Assembly (NCBI RefSeq): GCF_014643635.1
Contig: NZ_BMJV01000013.1
Coordinates: 1-64,000, forward strand
Length of the DNA stretch: 64,000 bases
DNA from: Salipiger pallidus
GTDB lineage: Bacteria; Pseudomonadota; Alphaproteobacteria; Rhodobacterales; Rhodobacteraceae
Direction of reading: 5' to 3'
The translations under genes and the position numbers were made by a program. Of this stretch, positions 8,168 through 18,774 are shown piece by piece (positions within the stretch are counted from its first letter, which is position 1; the number at the start of each line of letters is the position of its first letter). The notes under the pieces were generated by a model. The model saw only the letters and a list, made by a program, of their open reading frames with translations, was not told the DNA's origin and searched no databases.

Positions 8168-9075
8168 GCGCGATAGGTTTCATTTTGGCTGGCATGCTGG
8201 CGGCGGCGATGCCGTTCCTGCTGGCGGCGCTTGGCGAGCTGGTGTGCGAACGGGCAGGGGTGCTCAACCTCGGGATTGAGGGAATGATGGCGCTGGGGGC
8301 GGTGGTGGGTTTCATCATCGTACATTCCTCCGGCGGACATCTGCTGGGGTTCGCGGGGGCAGGCCTCGCGAGCATGGTGCTGGCGCTGGTCTTCGGCTGG
8401 CTGGCGCTGGCGGTGCGGGCCAACCAGGTGGCGGCGGGGCTGGCCATCGGCATCCTCGGCTCCGGGCTGTCGGCGCTCTTCGGCAAGAGCTTCGAAAGCC
8501 AGACGGTCACCGGCCTGCCCAAACACGCGCTGCCTTGGCTGTCCGAGCTGCCGGTCCTGGGCGGGCTTTTCCGGCAGGACGTGGCGGTCTGGCTGGGGCT
8601 TCTGGCGGCGCTGGCGATCTGGGCGCTCTTGCGGTTCACCAAGCTGGGGCTGGTGATCCGCGCGGTGGGCGAGAACCCTCATGCTGCCCGCGCCATCGGC
8701 TACAAGGTCATTGCGATCCGCTACGCTGCGGTGGCCTTCGGCGGGCTCATGGCGGGGTTCGCGGGGGCCTATGCGTCAACGGTCTACACCCCACTCTGGG
8801 CGGAAGGCATGATTGCCGGGCGCGGCTGGATCGCCGTGGCGCTGGTGGTCTTTGCCACCTGGATGCCGGGGCGGCTGGTGTTCGGCGCGATGCTGTTCGG
8901 GGCGGTGTCGCTTTCGCAGCTTGCGGCGCAGGCGTCAGGGGTTGCTCTGAACTCGCAGTTGCTCTCGAGCCTTCCTTACGTCATGACCATCCTCGTGCTC
9001 GGGGTGATCTCGGCGAACCGGGGGCTGTTGAAGATGAACGGCGTTGCATCGCTGGGCGAGCCCTTCGGGCCATGA
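8164..9075 (+). CDS. ABC transporter permease 2 (BMP/nucleoside type)
   Basis: 303 residues, highly hydrophobic, with the paralogous motif ELVCERAGVLNLGIEGMMALGA near residues 22-43 (shown in two parts: ELVCERAGVLNLG and IEGMMALGA) and VGENPHAARAIGYKV in the large cytoplasmic loop. These place it in the same permease family as its neighbour. The ATG at 8164 overlaps the previous stop. It ends the importer operon; 57 bases separate it from the PHP gene, so that gene may be read from the same transcript. Confidence 0.9.
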   Translation: MSAIGFILAGMLAAAMPFLLAALGELVCERAGVLNLGIEGMMALGAVVGFIIVHSSGGHLLGFAGAGLASMVLALVFGWLALAVRANQVAAGLAIGILGSGLSALFGKSFESQTVTGLPKHALPWLSELPVLGGLFRQDVAVWLGLLAALAIWALLRFTKLGLVIRAVGENPHAARAIGYKVIAIRYAAVAFGGLMAGFAGAYASTVYTPLWAEGMIAGRGWIAVALVVFATWMPGRLVFGAMLFGAVSLSQLAAQASGVALNSQLLSSLPYVMTILVLGVISANRGLLKMNGVASLGEPFGP

Positions 9076-9132
9076 TCTGTCATATGGCTGTCGCAGGGGC
9101 ACTCTAGCAGCGGCACAACATCGGAGACACCC

Positions 9133-10053
9133 ATGCAGCTTTCGGCCTTCACAGCGCCCGGCCGGTTCTGGCGCGGCAACCTTCACACCCATTCCACCCT
9201 CTCAGACGGTGTCCTGCCGCCCGAAGAGGTCTGCCGCCGCTACAAGGCCGAGGGCTATGATTTCATTGCCCTTACCGACCATCTCATCGGCGCTTTCGAC
9301 TACCCGCTGGCCGACACGCGGCCCTTCCGGGACAAGGACTTCACCACTCTCATCGGGGCCGAGCTGCACTCGGGCGCCATGCAGAATGGTGAGCTGTGGC
9401 ATATCCTTGCGGTGGGCCTGCCCTTCGGCTTCACGCCGCCGGAGGCGCCGGGCTTTTCGCCGGTGCCGGGGCAGGAGAGCGGCCCCGAGATCGCAGCCCG
9501 TGCCCGCGCCGCCGGAGCCTTCGTGGCGGTGGCGCACCCGCAATGGTCCGGCATGACGCTGGATGACGCCCGTAGCATCAAGGCTGCGCATGCGGTCGAG
9601 GTCTACAACCACGGCTGTGCCACTGGCTGTGACCGGGCAGACGGCTTCCACACCGCCGACCTGCTGCTGAGCGAAGGGCGCAGGCTGTCACTCGTCGCTA
9701 CGGACGATGCGCATTTCTCCGAGCCAGATCACTTCGGCGGCTGGGTCATGGTGAAGGCCGAAGCCAATGATCCGGACCTGATCCTCGAGGCTCTGAAGGG
9801 GGGAGACTTCTACTCGTCCCAAGGTCCCGAACTGCGCAATGTCACGGTCAAAGAGGACAGCCTCACCGTGACGTCCAGCGCCGTTACGACGATCATCGTG
9901 CAGGGCCACGGCAGCGCCGCCGTTGCGCGCCATGGCCAGTCCATGACCCAAGGCGCGATCCCGCTCACGCGTTTCGCCGGCAGCCCGTGGCTGAGGGTCA
10001 CGATCATTGACGCCGCCGGCCGCAAGGCGTGGTCCAACCCGATCTGGCGCTGA
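9133..10053 (+). CDS. PHP-domain metal-dependent phosphoesterase (CehA/McbA-like)
   Basis: 306 residues. The PHP motifs are clear: NLHTHSTLSDG (residues about 16-26), FIALTDH (about 44-50), VAVAHPQW, and VATDDAHF near residue 195, giving the histidines and aspartates that bind up to three metals. Members of this group hydrolyse phosphate esters or act in nucleotide and carbamate metabolism. The last 60 residues form an extra beta-rich tail. It lies 57 bases after the importer with a GGAGA ribosome site and is followed by an inverted-repeat element, so it may be the last gene of the purine-like operon; substrate unknown. Confidence 0.78.
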   Translation: MQLSAFTAPGRFWRGNLHTHSTLSDGVLPPEEVCRRYKAEGYDFIALTDHLIGAFDYPLADTRPFRDKDFTTLIGAELHSGAMQNGELWHILAVGLPFGFTPPEAPGFSPVPGQESGPEIAARARAAGAFVAVAHPQWSGMTLDDARSIKAAHAVEVYNHGCATGCDRADGFHTADLLLSEGRRLSLVATDDAHFSEPDHFGGWVMVKAEANDPDLILEALKGGDFYSSQGPELRNVTVKEDSLTVTSSAVTTIIVQGHGSAAVARHGQSMTQGAIPLTRFAGSPWLRVTIIDAAGRKAWSNPIWR

Positions 10054-10097
10054 CCTCGAAAGGGCCTCAAGCGGTCCTGCACGGCTTGCCTCCGGCG

Positions 10098-10196
10098 GGG
10101 ATATTTGAGGTCAAAGGAAAACCAGGCGGTGTCCTGCTTCCTTTGACCTCAAATATCCCGGGGGGAATTGGCGAAGCCAAGGGGGGCAGCGCCCCC
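10098..10196. repeat. Dispersed element, copy B: perfect 22-bp inverted repeat plus GC palindrome
   Basis: Two copies of the GGGATATTTGAGGTCAAAGG core face each other (10098-10119 and 10138-10159, a perfect 22-bp inverted repeat with an 18-base loop). They are followed by a GGC-TTCG-GCC-like hairpin and the GGGGGCAGCGCCCCC palindrome at 10182-10196. It sits between the convergent PHP and katG genes and could act as a bidirectional terminator; it is also the best-formed copy of the repeat family in the window. Confidence 0.75.
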
Positions 10197-10254
10197 ACCC
10201 TCCGTGCCGCCAGGCAGGATGCTTCGGGGGCTGCACAACTTAAATGACGAAAAT

Positions 10255-10283
10255 GCCCCGCCGGCCGGAACGGCAGGCGGGGC
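10255..10283 (-). terminator. Rho-independent terminator of katG
   Basis: Read on the minus strand, GCCCCGCC (10283-10276) and GGCGGGGC (10262-10255) form an 8-bp GC stem with an inner CCG/CGG pair, followed by ATTTTCG. It lies 25 bases past the katG stop. Confidence 0.75.
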
Positions 10284-10307
10284 GGAGTGTCGTTATGGTC
10301 ACCGCGA

Positions 10308-12642
<2,335 letters not shown>

Positions 12643-13527
12643 ATGGCAAATCTCTCGATCAAGCATCTTCGCTATTTCAGCAGCCTGGCCCGTGTGGGGC
12701 ATTTCGGGCGCGCGGCCGAGGCCTGTGCGGTGAGCCAGCCGGCGATGTCCATGCAGATCCGCGAGCTTGAGGAGATCATCGGCGCGCCGCTGGTGGAGCG
12801 GGCCCCGCGGCAGATCCGGCTGACGGCGCTGGGGGAGGAGTTCGCGGACCGGGCGGACGCAATCCTGCGCGAAGTTGACGATCTTGCCGATCTTGGCCGT
12901 TCCACGCGGGGGCCTCTCGTGGGGCGGCTGAGGATTGGCGTGATCCCGACCATTGCGCCTTACCTTCTGCCGCGCATCATCACCGAGCTTGCGGGGCTCT
13001 ATCCCGGCCTTGACCTGCGCCCGCGCGAGACGGTGACCGCGACGCTGGTGCGCGATCTTCTGGATGCGCGGCTGGATGCGGCCATCGTGGCGCTGCCGAT
13101 CTCGGAGCCGGGCCTCGAGGAGGTGGCGCTGTTCGACGAGGCATTCGTGCTGGTGCGTGGTGCCGGGGAAGCGCACCTGCCGGTACCAGCCCCCGAGGAG
13201 CTGCACGAGGAGCGCTTGCTGCTTCTCGAGGAAGGGCACTGCTTCCGGGATCAGGCGCTGTCGTTCTGCCGCTTGTCGCCGACGGTGGCGCGAGACCTCA
13301 TGGAGGGCAGTTCGCTCTCGACACTGGTGCAGATGGTGGGGGCGGGAATCGGGGTGACACTGATCCCCGAGATGGCCTTGCCGATCGAAACCCGCTCGGC
13401 CGCCGTGTCGCTGGCACGATTGCCAGAGCCGGTGCCGTCGCGGACCGTGGGGATGGTGTGGCGCAAGAGTTCTCCGCTGGTGGCGCAGCTGCGGGGGATC
13501 GCCGACGTGGTAGGCCGGATGGGCTGA
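12643..13527 (+). CDS. oxyR: Peroxide-sensing LysR-type regulator OxyR
   Basis: 294 residues. The N-terminal winged helix-turn-helix reads LSIKHLRYFSSLARVGHFGR and AAEACAVSQPAMSMQIRELE, typical of LysR proteins. The effector domain holds the redox pair in EGHCFRDQALSFC near residue 200: Cys-x8-Cys, identical in spacing to the disulfide-forming Cys199/Cys208 of E. coli OxyR. This distinguishes it from other LysR proteins. It should be activated by peroxide and switch on the divergent katG. The GTG-free ATG start is preceded by only a weak ribosome site (AAGAACG). Confidence 0.93.
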   Translation: MANLSIKHLRYFSSLARVGHFGRAAEACAVSQPAMSMQIRELEEIIGAPLVERAPRQIRLTALGEEFADRADAILREVDDLADLGRSTRGPLVGRLRIGVIPTIAPYLLPRIITELAGLYPGLDLRPRETVTATLVRDLLDARLDAAIVALPISEPGLEEVALFDEAFVLVRGAGEAHLPVPAPEELHEERLLLLEEGHCFRDQALSFCRLSPTVARDLMEGSSLSTLVQMVGAGIGVTLIPEMALPIETRSAAVSLARLPEPVPSRTVGMVWRKSSPLVAQLRGIADVVGRMG

Positions 13528-14192
13528 ACGCCGCGCGCTTTGAGACTGCCAAACCGCAAAATTTACGGCCTTGGCCCGGCTCGTCTGCCTTGAGTACGTG
13601 CTGGTGGCGGAGGGCGCTGCCTTGCCGCTATGTGCAGTGCCCCAAAGCGTGACGAAGGCGTGGCTGGATCCTCCTAACCACGGATCTGAACGTCATCGCG
13701 GTTCGAGACGCGGGAGGGGGCGCCGCTCCGTCTCCTGTGGAGCCCCCCGGCGTATTTTTCAAAAGAAGCGCCCACGGTCGACCGGGGTGGCGCCCGCGTC
13801 TGTCTTGGCAGCGGGGCGTCGAGAGGGGCGGTGATTGCGCTCAATGATCCTGACCCCGAAAACGGGGCGCGGTGTTAGGTGCGGTGTGATGTCACCGTGC
13901 GATGCTCTGACGGCAGTCTGGTGACGTTGGCGTCGCGCATTGGACGCGTGAATCATGCCGGCACGAGCGGCAGGGAATTGCTTGCCGACATTGCTGCGCG
14001 GGGGAGGCGGCGGTGATGCCGGTGGCCTTCCCGGTGATGCCGGGGAGGGCCCACGCGCCTGCGTTTCATGGAGCGGGGTGCCCGGATGGTGAGCTGTCGC
14101 GGGCGGCTCTTTGGCGCGGCCTTCGGGGGCGTGACTTGACCCCGGCGGCGCTTGGGGTCAGGGTCCGCGCGAGCAGACAAGAGGTGCCTTTC
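13528..14192. other. Intergenic region, 665 bp, no gene seen
   Basis: No reading frame here looks protein-coding. It holds a degenerate copy of the ATATTT-AAAG element (GTATTTTTCAAAAGAAG near 13752) and a CCCCG-AAAA-CGGGG hairpin at 13853-13866 without a T tract. A promoter for lolC is expected towards the right end but is not obvious. Confidence 0.6.
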
Positions 14193-15788
14193 ATGGCCAA
14201 GACCCCCCCGCCATTCGCCGCCTTCGAGTGGATGATCGCCTGGCGCTATCTTCGCGCCCGCCGTGCGGAAGGCGGTGTGAGCGTGATGACCTGGATCTCG
14301 CTGGTGGGGATCACGCTGGCGGTCTTCGCGCTGATCGCCACGCTGTCCGTGCGCTCGGGGTTCCGGGCAGAGTTCGTGGACACGATCCTTGGCGCCAATG
14401 CCCATGTCACCGTCTACGCCCAGAGCCGCTATGACGAAGAGGGCCGCGTGATCCGCACCTTCGACGATTACCAGGCGCGGGCCGAAGCCGTGTCGGGGGT
14501 TGATGGCGTGAGCCGAGTGGCACCTTTGGTCAAGGGGCAGGTGATGGCCACCGCCGATGGGCGCAGCGCCGGGGTTGAAGTCTTCGGCATCGCCGCCGCC
14601 GACCTTCAGGCGATCCCGCGGATTTCCGACCCCGAAACCGGACGCGGCACGCTTGAGGGCTTTGGCGAGGACGTGATCCTGCCCGAGGAGGGCGAGGCCG
14701 GATCCGCTACAGGAGAGGATCCCTTCGGCGTTGCCGAGGACCAGGCCGCGAGCGCGGCAGAGGGCGACGAAGGCACCGCTGACATCGACGGCAATACCGG
14801 CGCTGGCACTGAGGCCGAAGATGTAGCTGGGGACGATGCGTCGCCCGACGCGGGCAGCATCGCCGCCGAAAGTGACGAAGAGGTGGTCTACCCATCTGTC
14901 GACGATGCCACCGGCTGGGTCGAGCAGGGCTCGGGCGATGGCGGCACTGGTGAGGCCGCGGGCGAGGTGCCGACGGTTGGCATCGCCATCGGCTCCGGCG
15001 TCGCGCGCGAGCTGGGGCTTGCGGTGGGCGACGAGCTGCGGCTGATCTCTCCCGACGGGGTTAGGACGCCCTTCGGCACCTCCCCGCGCATCAAGGCCTA
15101 CGAGGTGACGTGGATCTTCACCGCCGGGCGCTACGACATCGACCGCACGCGGATCTACATGCCTTTCGCCGAGGCGCAGCTTTATTTCAACCGCGAGGGC
15201 GTTGCCGATGAGCTCGAGGTCATGACCGATGATCCTGAAGGTGTGGAGGGCCTGGCGCAGGCGATACAGGCGGCCGCTGGCGCCGGCGCGCTGATCTGGA
15301 CCTGGCAGGATGCGTCGGGCTCGTTCCTGCGCGCGCTCGAGGTGGAGGACAACGTGATGTTCGTCATCTTGTCGGTGCTCGTGCTGATCGCCACAATGAA
15401 TATTGTCTCGGGCCTTATCATGCTGGTCAAGAACAAGGGCCGCGACATCGGCATCCTGCGCACCATGGGTTTGACCGAAGGGTCGGTGCTGCGGGTGTTC
15501 TTTATCTGCGGGGCCTTCACCGGGGTGATCGGCACGCTCATGGGCGTTGTGCTCGGCTGCCTTTTCGCCATCTACATCGACCCGATCTTCAGCTTCGTGA
15601 ACTATGTCGCCGGGGGCGGGGTCTGGGATCCGTCGGTGCGCGGCATCTATGCGCTGCCCGCCAAGCTGCAACTGGGCGATGTGCTCAGCGCCATGGCGCT
15701 GTCTCTGGGCCTCTCGTTCGTGGTCACCATCTTCCCCGCCCGCCGTGCGGCGCGCATGAACCCCGTGGAGGCGCTGCGCTATGAATGA
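14193..15788 (+). CDS. lolC: Lipoprotein-releasing ABC transporter permease LolC/E with acidic insertion
   Basis: 531 residues; LolC/LolE proteins usually have about 415-430. The protein extracts outer-membrane lipoproteins from the inner membrane for LolA. It has an N-terminal membrane segment ([20 protein letters not shown]), a large periplasmic domain, and three C-terminal membrane segments ending [10 protein letters not shown], the classic LolC/E tail. Between GFGEDV (about residue 156) and [12 protein letters not shown] (about 262), where other family members run straight on, about 98 Asp/Glu/Gly/Ala/Ser-rich residues are inserted. The ATG at 14193 follows GAGGTG; upstream in-frame codons lack a ribosome site. 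It overlaps lolD by 8 bases. Confidence 0.92.
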   Translation: MAKTPPPFAAFEWMIAWRYLRARRAEGGVSVMTWISLVGITLAVFALIATLSVRSGFRAEFVDTILGANAHVTVYAQSRYDEEGRVIRTFDDYQARAEAVSGVDGVSRVAPLVKGQVMATADGRSAGVEVFGIAAADLQAIPRISDPETGRGTLEGFGEDVILPEEGEAGSATGEDPFGVAEDQAASAAEGDEGTADIDGNTGAGTEAEDVAGDDASPDAGSIAAESDEEVVYPSVDDATGWVEQGSGDGGTGEAAGEVPTVGIAIGSGVARELGLAVGDELRLISPDGVRTPFGTSPRIKAYEVTWIFTAGRYDIDRTRIYMPFAEAQLYFNREGVADELEVMTDDPEGVEGLAQAIQAAAGAGALIWTWQDASGSFLRALEVEDNVMFVILSVLVLIATMNIVSGLIMLVKNKGRDIGILRTMGLTEGSVLRVFFICGAFTGVIGTLMGVVLGCLFAIYIDPIFSFVNYVAGGGVWDPSVRGIYALPAKLQLGDVLSAMALSLGLSFVVTIFPARRAARMNPVEALRYE

Positions 15789-16482
15789 GCCGGTCCTGTC
15801 GAAAGACCCCGTCCTGAGCCTGAAGGGCATCGAGAAACGCTATAACGCCGGTCAGCCCAACGAGATCGCCGTGCTGCGTGGCGCGTCGGTCGAGGTGAAG
15901 CGCGGCGAGGTTGTGGCGCTGGTGGCCCCGTCGGGGGCTGGCAAGTCGACCCTGCTGCACATCGCGGGGCTGCTCGATACGCCGGACGCGGGCGAGGTCG
16001 CCGTAGCGGGCGAGGTGCTGAGCGCGAAATCCGACCGCCGCCGCACCATCCTGCGCCGTCAGGAGGTGGGGTTCATCTACCAGTTCCACCACCTGCTTCC
16101 GGAATTCACCGCCGCCGAGAACATCGTGCTGCCGCAGCTTGCCAACGGCGTGCCGCGCGCCGAGGCCGAGGCGCGGGCGGCTGACCTTCTGGAAAGTGTC
16201 GGCGTGGGGCCGCGCGGGGGGCACCGCCCTGCGGCGCTTTCGGGCGGGGAGCAGCAGCGGGTGGCCTTCTGCCGCGCGATGGCGAATGCACCCAAGCTGC
16301 TACTCGCGGACGAGCCGACGGGGAACCTTGATCCCACAACGTCCGACACTGTGTTCGATGCGCTCATGCGACTGGTGCATGACACCGGGCTGTCGGCGCT
16401 GATTGCCACGCACAACCTCGAGCTTGCCAGCCGCATGGATCGGCAGGTGCGCATGGATGAGGGTCAACTGGTTCCGCTTTGA
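15781..16482 (+). CDS. lolD: Lipoprotein-releasing ABC transporter ATPase LolD
   Basis: 233 residues. ATPase motifs in order: Walker [10 protein letters not shown] (about residues 50-58), Q-loop [11 protein letters not shown], signature [11 protein letters not shown], Walker [13 protein letters not shown] and the switch His in IATHN. The FHHLLPEF stretch after the Q-loop is characteristic of LolD. It drives lipoprotein release together with the upstream LolC/E protein. Start chosen at 15781 because it begins [10 protein letters not shown] and overlaps lolC; no separate lolE is visible, as usual in alphaproteobacteria that use a single permease type as a homodimer. Confidence 0.95.
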   Translation: MNEPVLSKDPVLSLKGIEKRYNAGQPNEIAVLRGASVEVKRGEVVALVAPSGAGKSTLLHIAGLLDTPDAGEVAVAGEVLSAKSDRRRTILRRQEVGFIYQFHHLLPEFTAAENIVLPQLANGVPRAEAEARAADLLESVGVGPRGGHRPAALSGGEQQRVAFCRAMANAPKLLLADEPTGNLDPTTSDTVFDALMRLVHDTGLSALIATHNLELASRMDRQVRMDEGQLVPL

Positions 16483-16610
16483 AGGCTAGGGCGGTGCAGC
16501 ACCGGAGCGGGGAGGCGGCATGCGCCCCGTGACTGGCCCAAGACTGGCCGGTAACTGGCCTGTCATCGCCCACGATCAATGCCGTGTGAGCCGTCCGGAC
16601 GCCCCCTCGC

Positions 16611-17042
16611 TTAGCGTTGGGCCAGCCACACCCCCGCAGCCATCAGCACGATCCCGCCCGCCCGCGACAGGGTGATGGGGCTCATCCGTGCGCCGAAAAG
16701 GCCGAAGTGGTCCACGACCGCGGCACTGATAAGCTGGCCGATCAGCACGAAGAACACTGCCTTGCCGACTCCGATCACCGGCGCCACGAATGTGATGCTG
16801 AGGATGTAGAAGGCTACGAAAAGCCCCGCCAGAAAGAGGTACTTCGGTGCGGTGACCGCCTTTGCGATGGGCCGCGCGTCGGTCGAAAACAGCACGATCA
16901 CCGCCGCCGACAGGGCGACGCAGAACAAGATCACCGCCGCCGCCACCGGAGAGCCGAGGTGCCCGCCCAGCCGAGCATTCAGCGCTGCAAGCACCGGGAT
17001 GCCGATCCCGGCGAGCAACATGGTGAAGGCGTGGATCGACAT
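16611..17042 (-). CDS. DMT-superfamily membrane protein, YdcZ (DUF606) type
   Basis: 143 residues with five predicted membrane helices (for example LLAGIGIPVLAALNARLGG, AAAVILFCVALSAAVIVLF, FLAGLFVAFYILSITFVAP, AVFFVLIGQLISAAVVDHF, AGGIVLMAAGVWLAQR). The N-ARLGG motif in helix 1 and GKAVFFVLIGQL are typical of the short, single-domain YdcZ-like members of the drug/metabolite superfamily. ATG at 17042 gives MSIHAF; a TTG start at 17060 with a better-spaced GGGA is possible and would add six residues. Convergent with lolD. Substrate unknown. Confidence 0.72.
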   Translation of the reverse strand: MSIHAFTMLLAGIGIPVLAALNARLGGHLGSPVAAAVILFCVALSAAVIVLFSTDARPIAKAVTAPKYLFLAGLFVAFYILSITFVAPVIGVGKAVFFVLIGQLISAAVVDHFGLFGARMSPITLSRAGGIVLMAAGVWLAQR

Positions 17043-17122
17043 GGAGCAGGACTTTCGCAATGAAGGGTTGATCCCTGCTGATCTACCGGAGACACAGGAC
17101 GAGGACCAGAGGGAGCAAACTC

Positions 17123-17539
17123 ATGGAAAAACTGATGATTGGCGCTTGGGTGGGGGCAGCGGCGCTGCTGGTGGCCTGCACACCCGAAGAAATGCCGCAG
17201 GCCGCCGACGGGCGGGCGCTTTACATGGAATACTGTTCCGTGTGCCACGGCGAGACCGCCAAGGGCGACGGCGAGATGGCCCGCGCCATGGCCAAGCCGC
17301 CGAAAGACCTGACGCTGATCGCGTTGCGTCACGGGGACAACTTCCCTCGTGCGAAGGTGCTGTCCTACATTGATGGCTATGCGCGGTCGGATCTCGACGG
17401 GCCGGGGATGCCTGAGTTCGGAGAACTGCTGAAGGGCGATCTCGTACCGCTCGATACCGGCGACGGGGTGATGACCCCGACGCCGCGCAAGATGGTGGCG
17501 CTGCTCGAGTATCTCGAATCCGTGCAGCAGGCGCGCTGA
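17123..17539 (+). CDS. Small c-type cytochrome, predicted lipoprotein
   Basis: 138 residues. A signal peptide ends in a lipobox (LVAC, Cys about residue 19), so the protein should be membrane-anchored on the periplasmic side. One haem-binding motif CSVCH lies at about residues 38-42 in YMEYCSVCHGETAKGDG, the typical opening of a class I cytochrome c; a Met ligand is likely in GPGMPEFGE. It probably carries electrons in the periplasm. Gene stands alone, divergent from the DMT gene and convergent with the TetR gene. Confidence 0.82.
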   Translation: MEKLMIGAWVGAAALLVACTPEEMPQAADGRALYMEYCSVCHGETAKGDGEMARAMAKPPKDLTLIALRHGDNFPRAKVLSYIDGYARSDLDGPGMPEFGELLKGDLVPLDTGDGVMTPTPRKMVALLEYLESVQQAR

Positions 17540-17756
17540 GCCAGGTGATCATGGGACGGTGTCGGGGCAGGGGTGACCCGGCACTGTTTTCAGAGCTCCG
17601 TGCTGTCCTTGGATCGGGCCGGGCTCGGCATGAGTGGTGCGGTTGCGGTTGGCAAGCTGGCAGCGATGCCCGCTCCTATGCCGTCACTACACCACTTGAT
17701 CCCAGCCGGCGGCTGCCTTGCCAAAGCCCGGAGCGCAGCGCTGCTCAGATCCGGCC

Positions 17757-18356
17757 TCAGGCCTCAGAAGATGCGGCGATCATCCGGCGGGTCATCGTCC
17801 AGTAGATGTCGCAGACCTCGTCCACGGTCAGCCGGCCGGCGCTGCGATACCACGTGTTCACCCCTGTCAGCATGGCGATCAGCGCATAGGTGGTCACTGC
17901 CGGGTCCGGTACGTCGAACCGGCCCGCCTCGTGGCCGTCGCGCAGGATGCCTTCGAGGGTGGACTCATACGTCTTTCGCAGCGCCTCGATCTGCGCGAAA
18001 TTCTCTGGCGTGAGATTGCGCAGCTCCATGTAGGAGATGAAAATGGCATCCGGCCGTTCAAGGTTGTAACGGATATGGAAGCGCACGAACCGTTCGAGCT
18101 TTTCCGTGGTGTCGCCCGTGGTCGCCTCGGCCTGCCACGCCGCCAGCAGGTCATCCATGTGGCCGCGAAGAAGCGATGCGAGCAGCGCCTGCTTGTCGGG
18201 GATGTAGTTGTAGAGCGCCCCGGCCTGAACTCCGACCTCTGACGCGATCTGGCGCATAGACACGGCGGCAAAGCCGTGGCGGGCAAACAGCCTTAGCGCC
18301 GCCTCGCGGATGCGGGGGCCGGTGATGTCGGAGTGGGAACCTTGCGTGCGCGCCAT
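17757..18356 (-). CDS. TetR/AcrR-family transcriptional regulator
   Basis: 199 residues. The N-terminal helix-turn-helix is canonical: IREAALRLFARHGFAAVSM, then IASEVGVQAGALYNYIPDKQALL, with the Tyr-Asn-Tyr contact motif. The rest is a helical ligand-binding domain. A perfect 6-bp-arm palindrome (18370-18385) begins 13 bases upstream of the start, so autorepression is very likely. Family members with related operators control acyl-CoA or branched-chain amino acid catabolism, but the target here is not shown: neighbouring genes are not catabolic. Confidence 0.88.
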   Translation of the reverse strand: MARTQGSHSDITGPRIREAALRLFARHGFAAVSMRQIASEVGVQAGALYNYIPDKQALLASLLRGHMDDLLAAWQAEATTGDTTEKLERFVRFHIRYNLERPDAIFISYMELRNLTPENFAQIEALRKTYESTLEGILRDGHEAGRFDVPDPAVTTYALIAMLTGVNTWYRSAGRLTVDEVCDIYWTMTRRMIAASSEA

Positions 18357-18369
18357 GCCGCAGTCTTAA

Positions 18370-18385
18370 CTGAACAAGCGTTCAG
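18370..18385. promoter_or_regulatory. TetR-type operator palindrome
   Basis: CTGAAC-AAGC-GTTCAG is a perfect inverted repeat with a 4-bp centre. It lies immediately upstream of the tetR-like start codon, in the expected position for autoregulation, and 80 bp before the divergent small lipoprotein gene. Confidence 0.65.
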
Positions 18386-18465
18386 ATCAAGCGACAGCCT
18401 TGCCCCGTGGCACCGCTTGCGGCAAGAGGGGTAAAGACGACACACCCGGAGCCGTTCCCGAGCCA

Positions 18466-18774
18466 ATGCGCCTGACCATTTGCCTTCTTCCGCTTGCCCT
18501 GCTGGGCTGTGCCCAGTTCCCCGAGCTGGAGGCCGCGCGCACGCCGGGCGTCGCCCAGGCACCGTTCCCCGATCTGCTGCCCATCGACAGCCTGCTTGCG
18601 GGGCCTGCGCCGCGCGCCACGCCGCAGATGCGCGAGGGGATCGAGGGGCGTGTCGAAGGCCTGCGCGCCCGCGCGGCGCGGCTTCAGGGGCCTGTTGTGC
18701 CCGCTTCGACCCGGACCCGGATGCAGGGCGGTGTGACATGGCCTTATGACGAGGCGGTCGATCAGCCCGGCTGA
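18466..18774 (+). CDS. Small predicted lipoprotein, function unknown
   Basis: 102 residues from the ATG at 18466 (MRLTICLLPLALLGCAQFPELE). The N-terminus is a short signal peptide with lipobox LLGC (Cys about residue 15). The mature part is Ala/Arg-rich with LPIDSLLAGP and an EGIEGRVEGLRARAARLQGP helix that could be coiled. Similar small lipoproteins are common in Rhodobacteraceae, but I cannot name the family. The ribosome site is weak (GGAG 14 bases upstream). It is divergent from the TetR gene and shares its control region. Confidence 0.6.
   Translation: MRLTICLLPLALLGCAQFPELEAARTPGVAQAPFPDLLPIDSLLAGPAPRATPQMREGIEGRVEGLRARAARLQGPVVPASTRTRMQGGVTWPYDEAVDQPG

Noticed and set aside
13953-15830. 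625-codon minus-strand frame opposite lolC
   Set aside because: Antisense of the acidic insert and membrane segments; composition is typical of shadow frames in GC-rich DNA.
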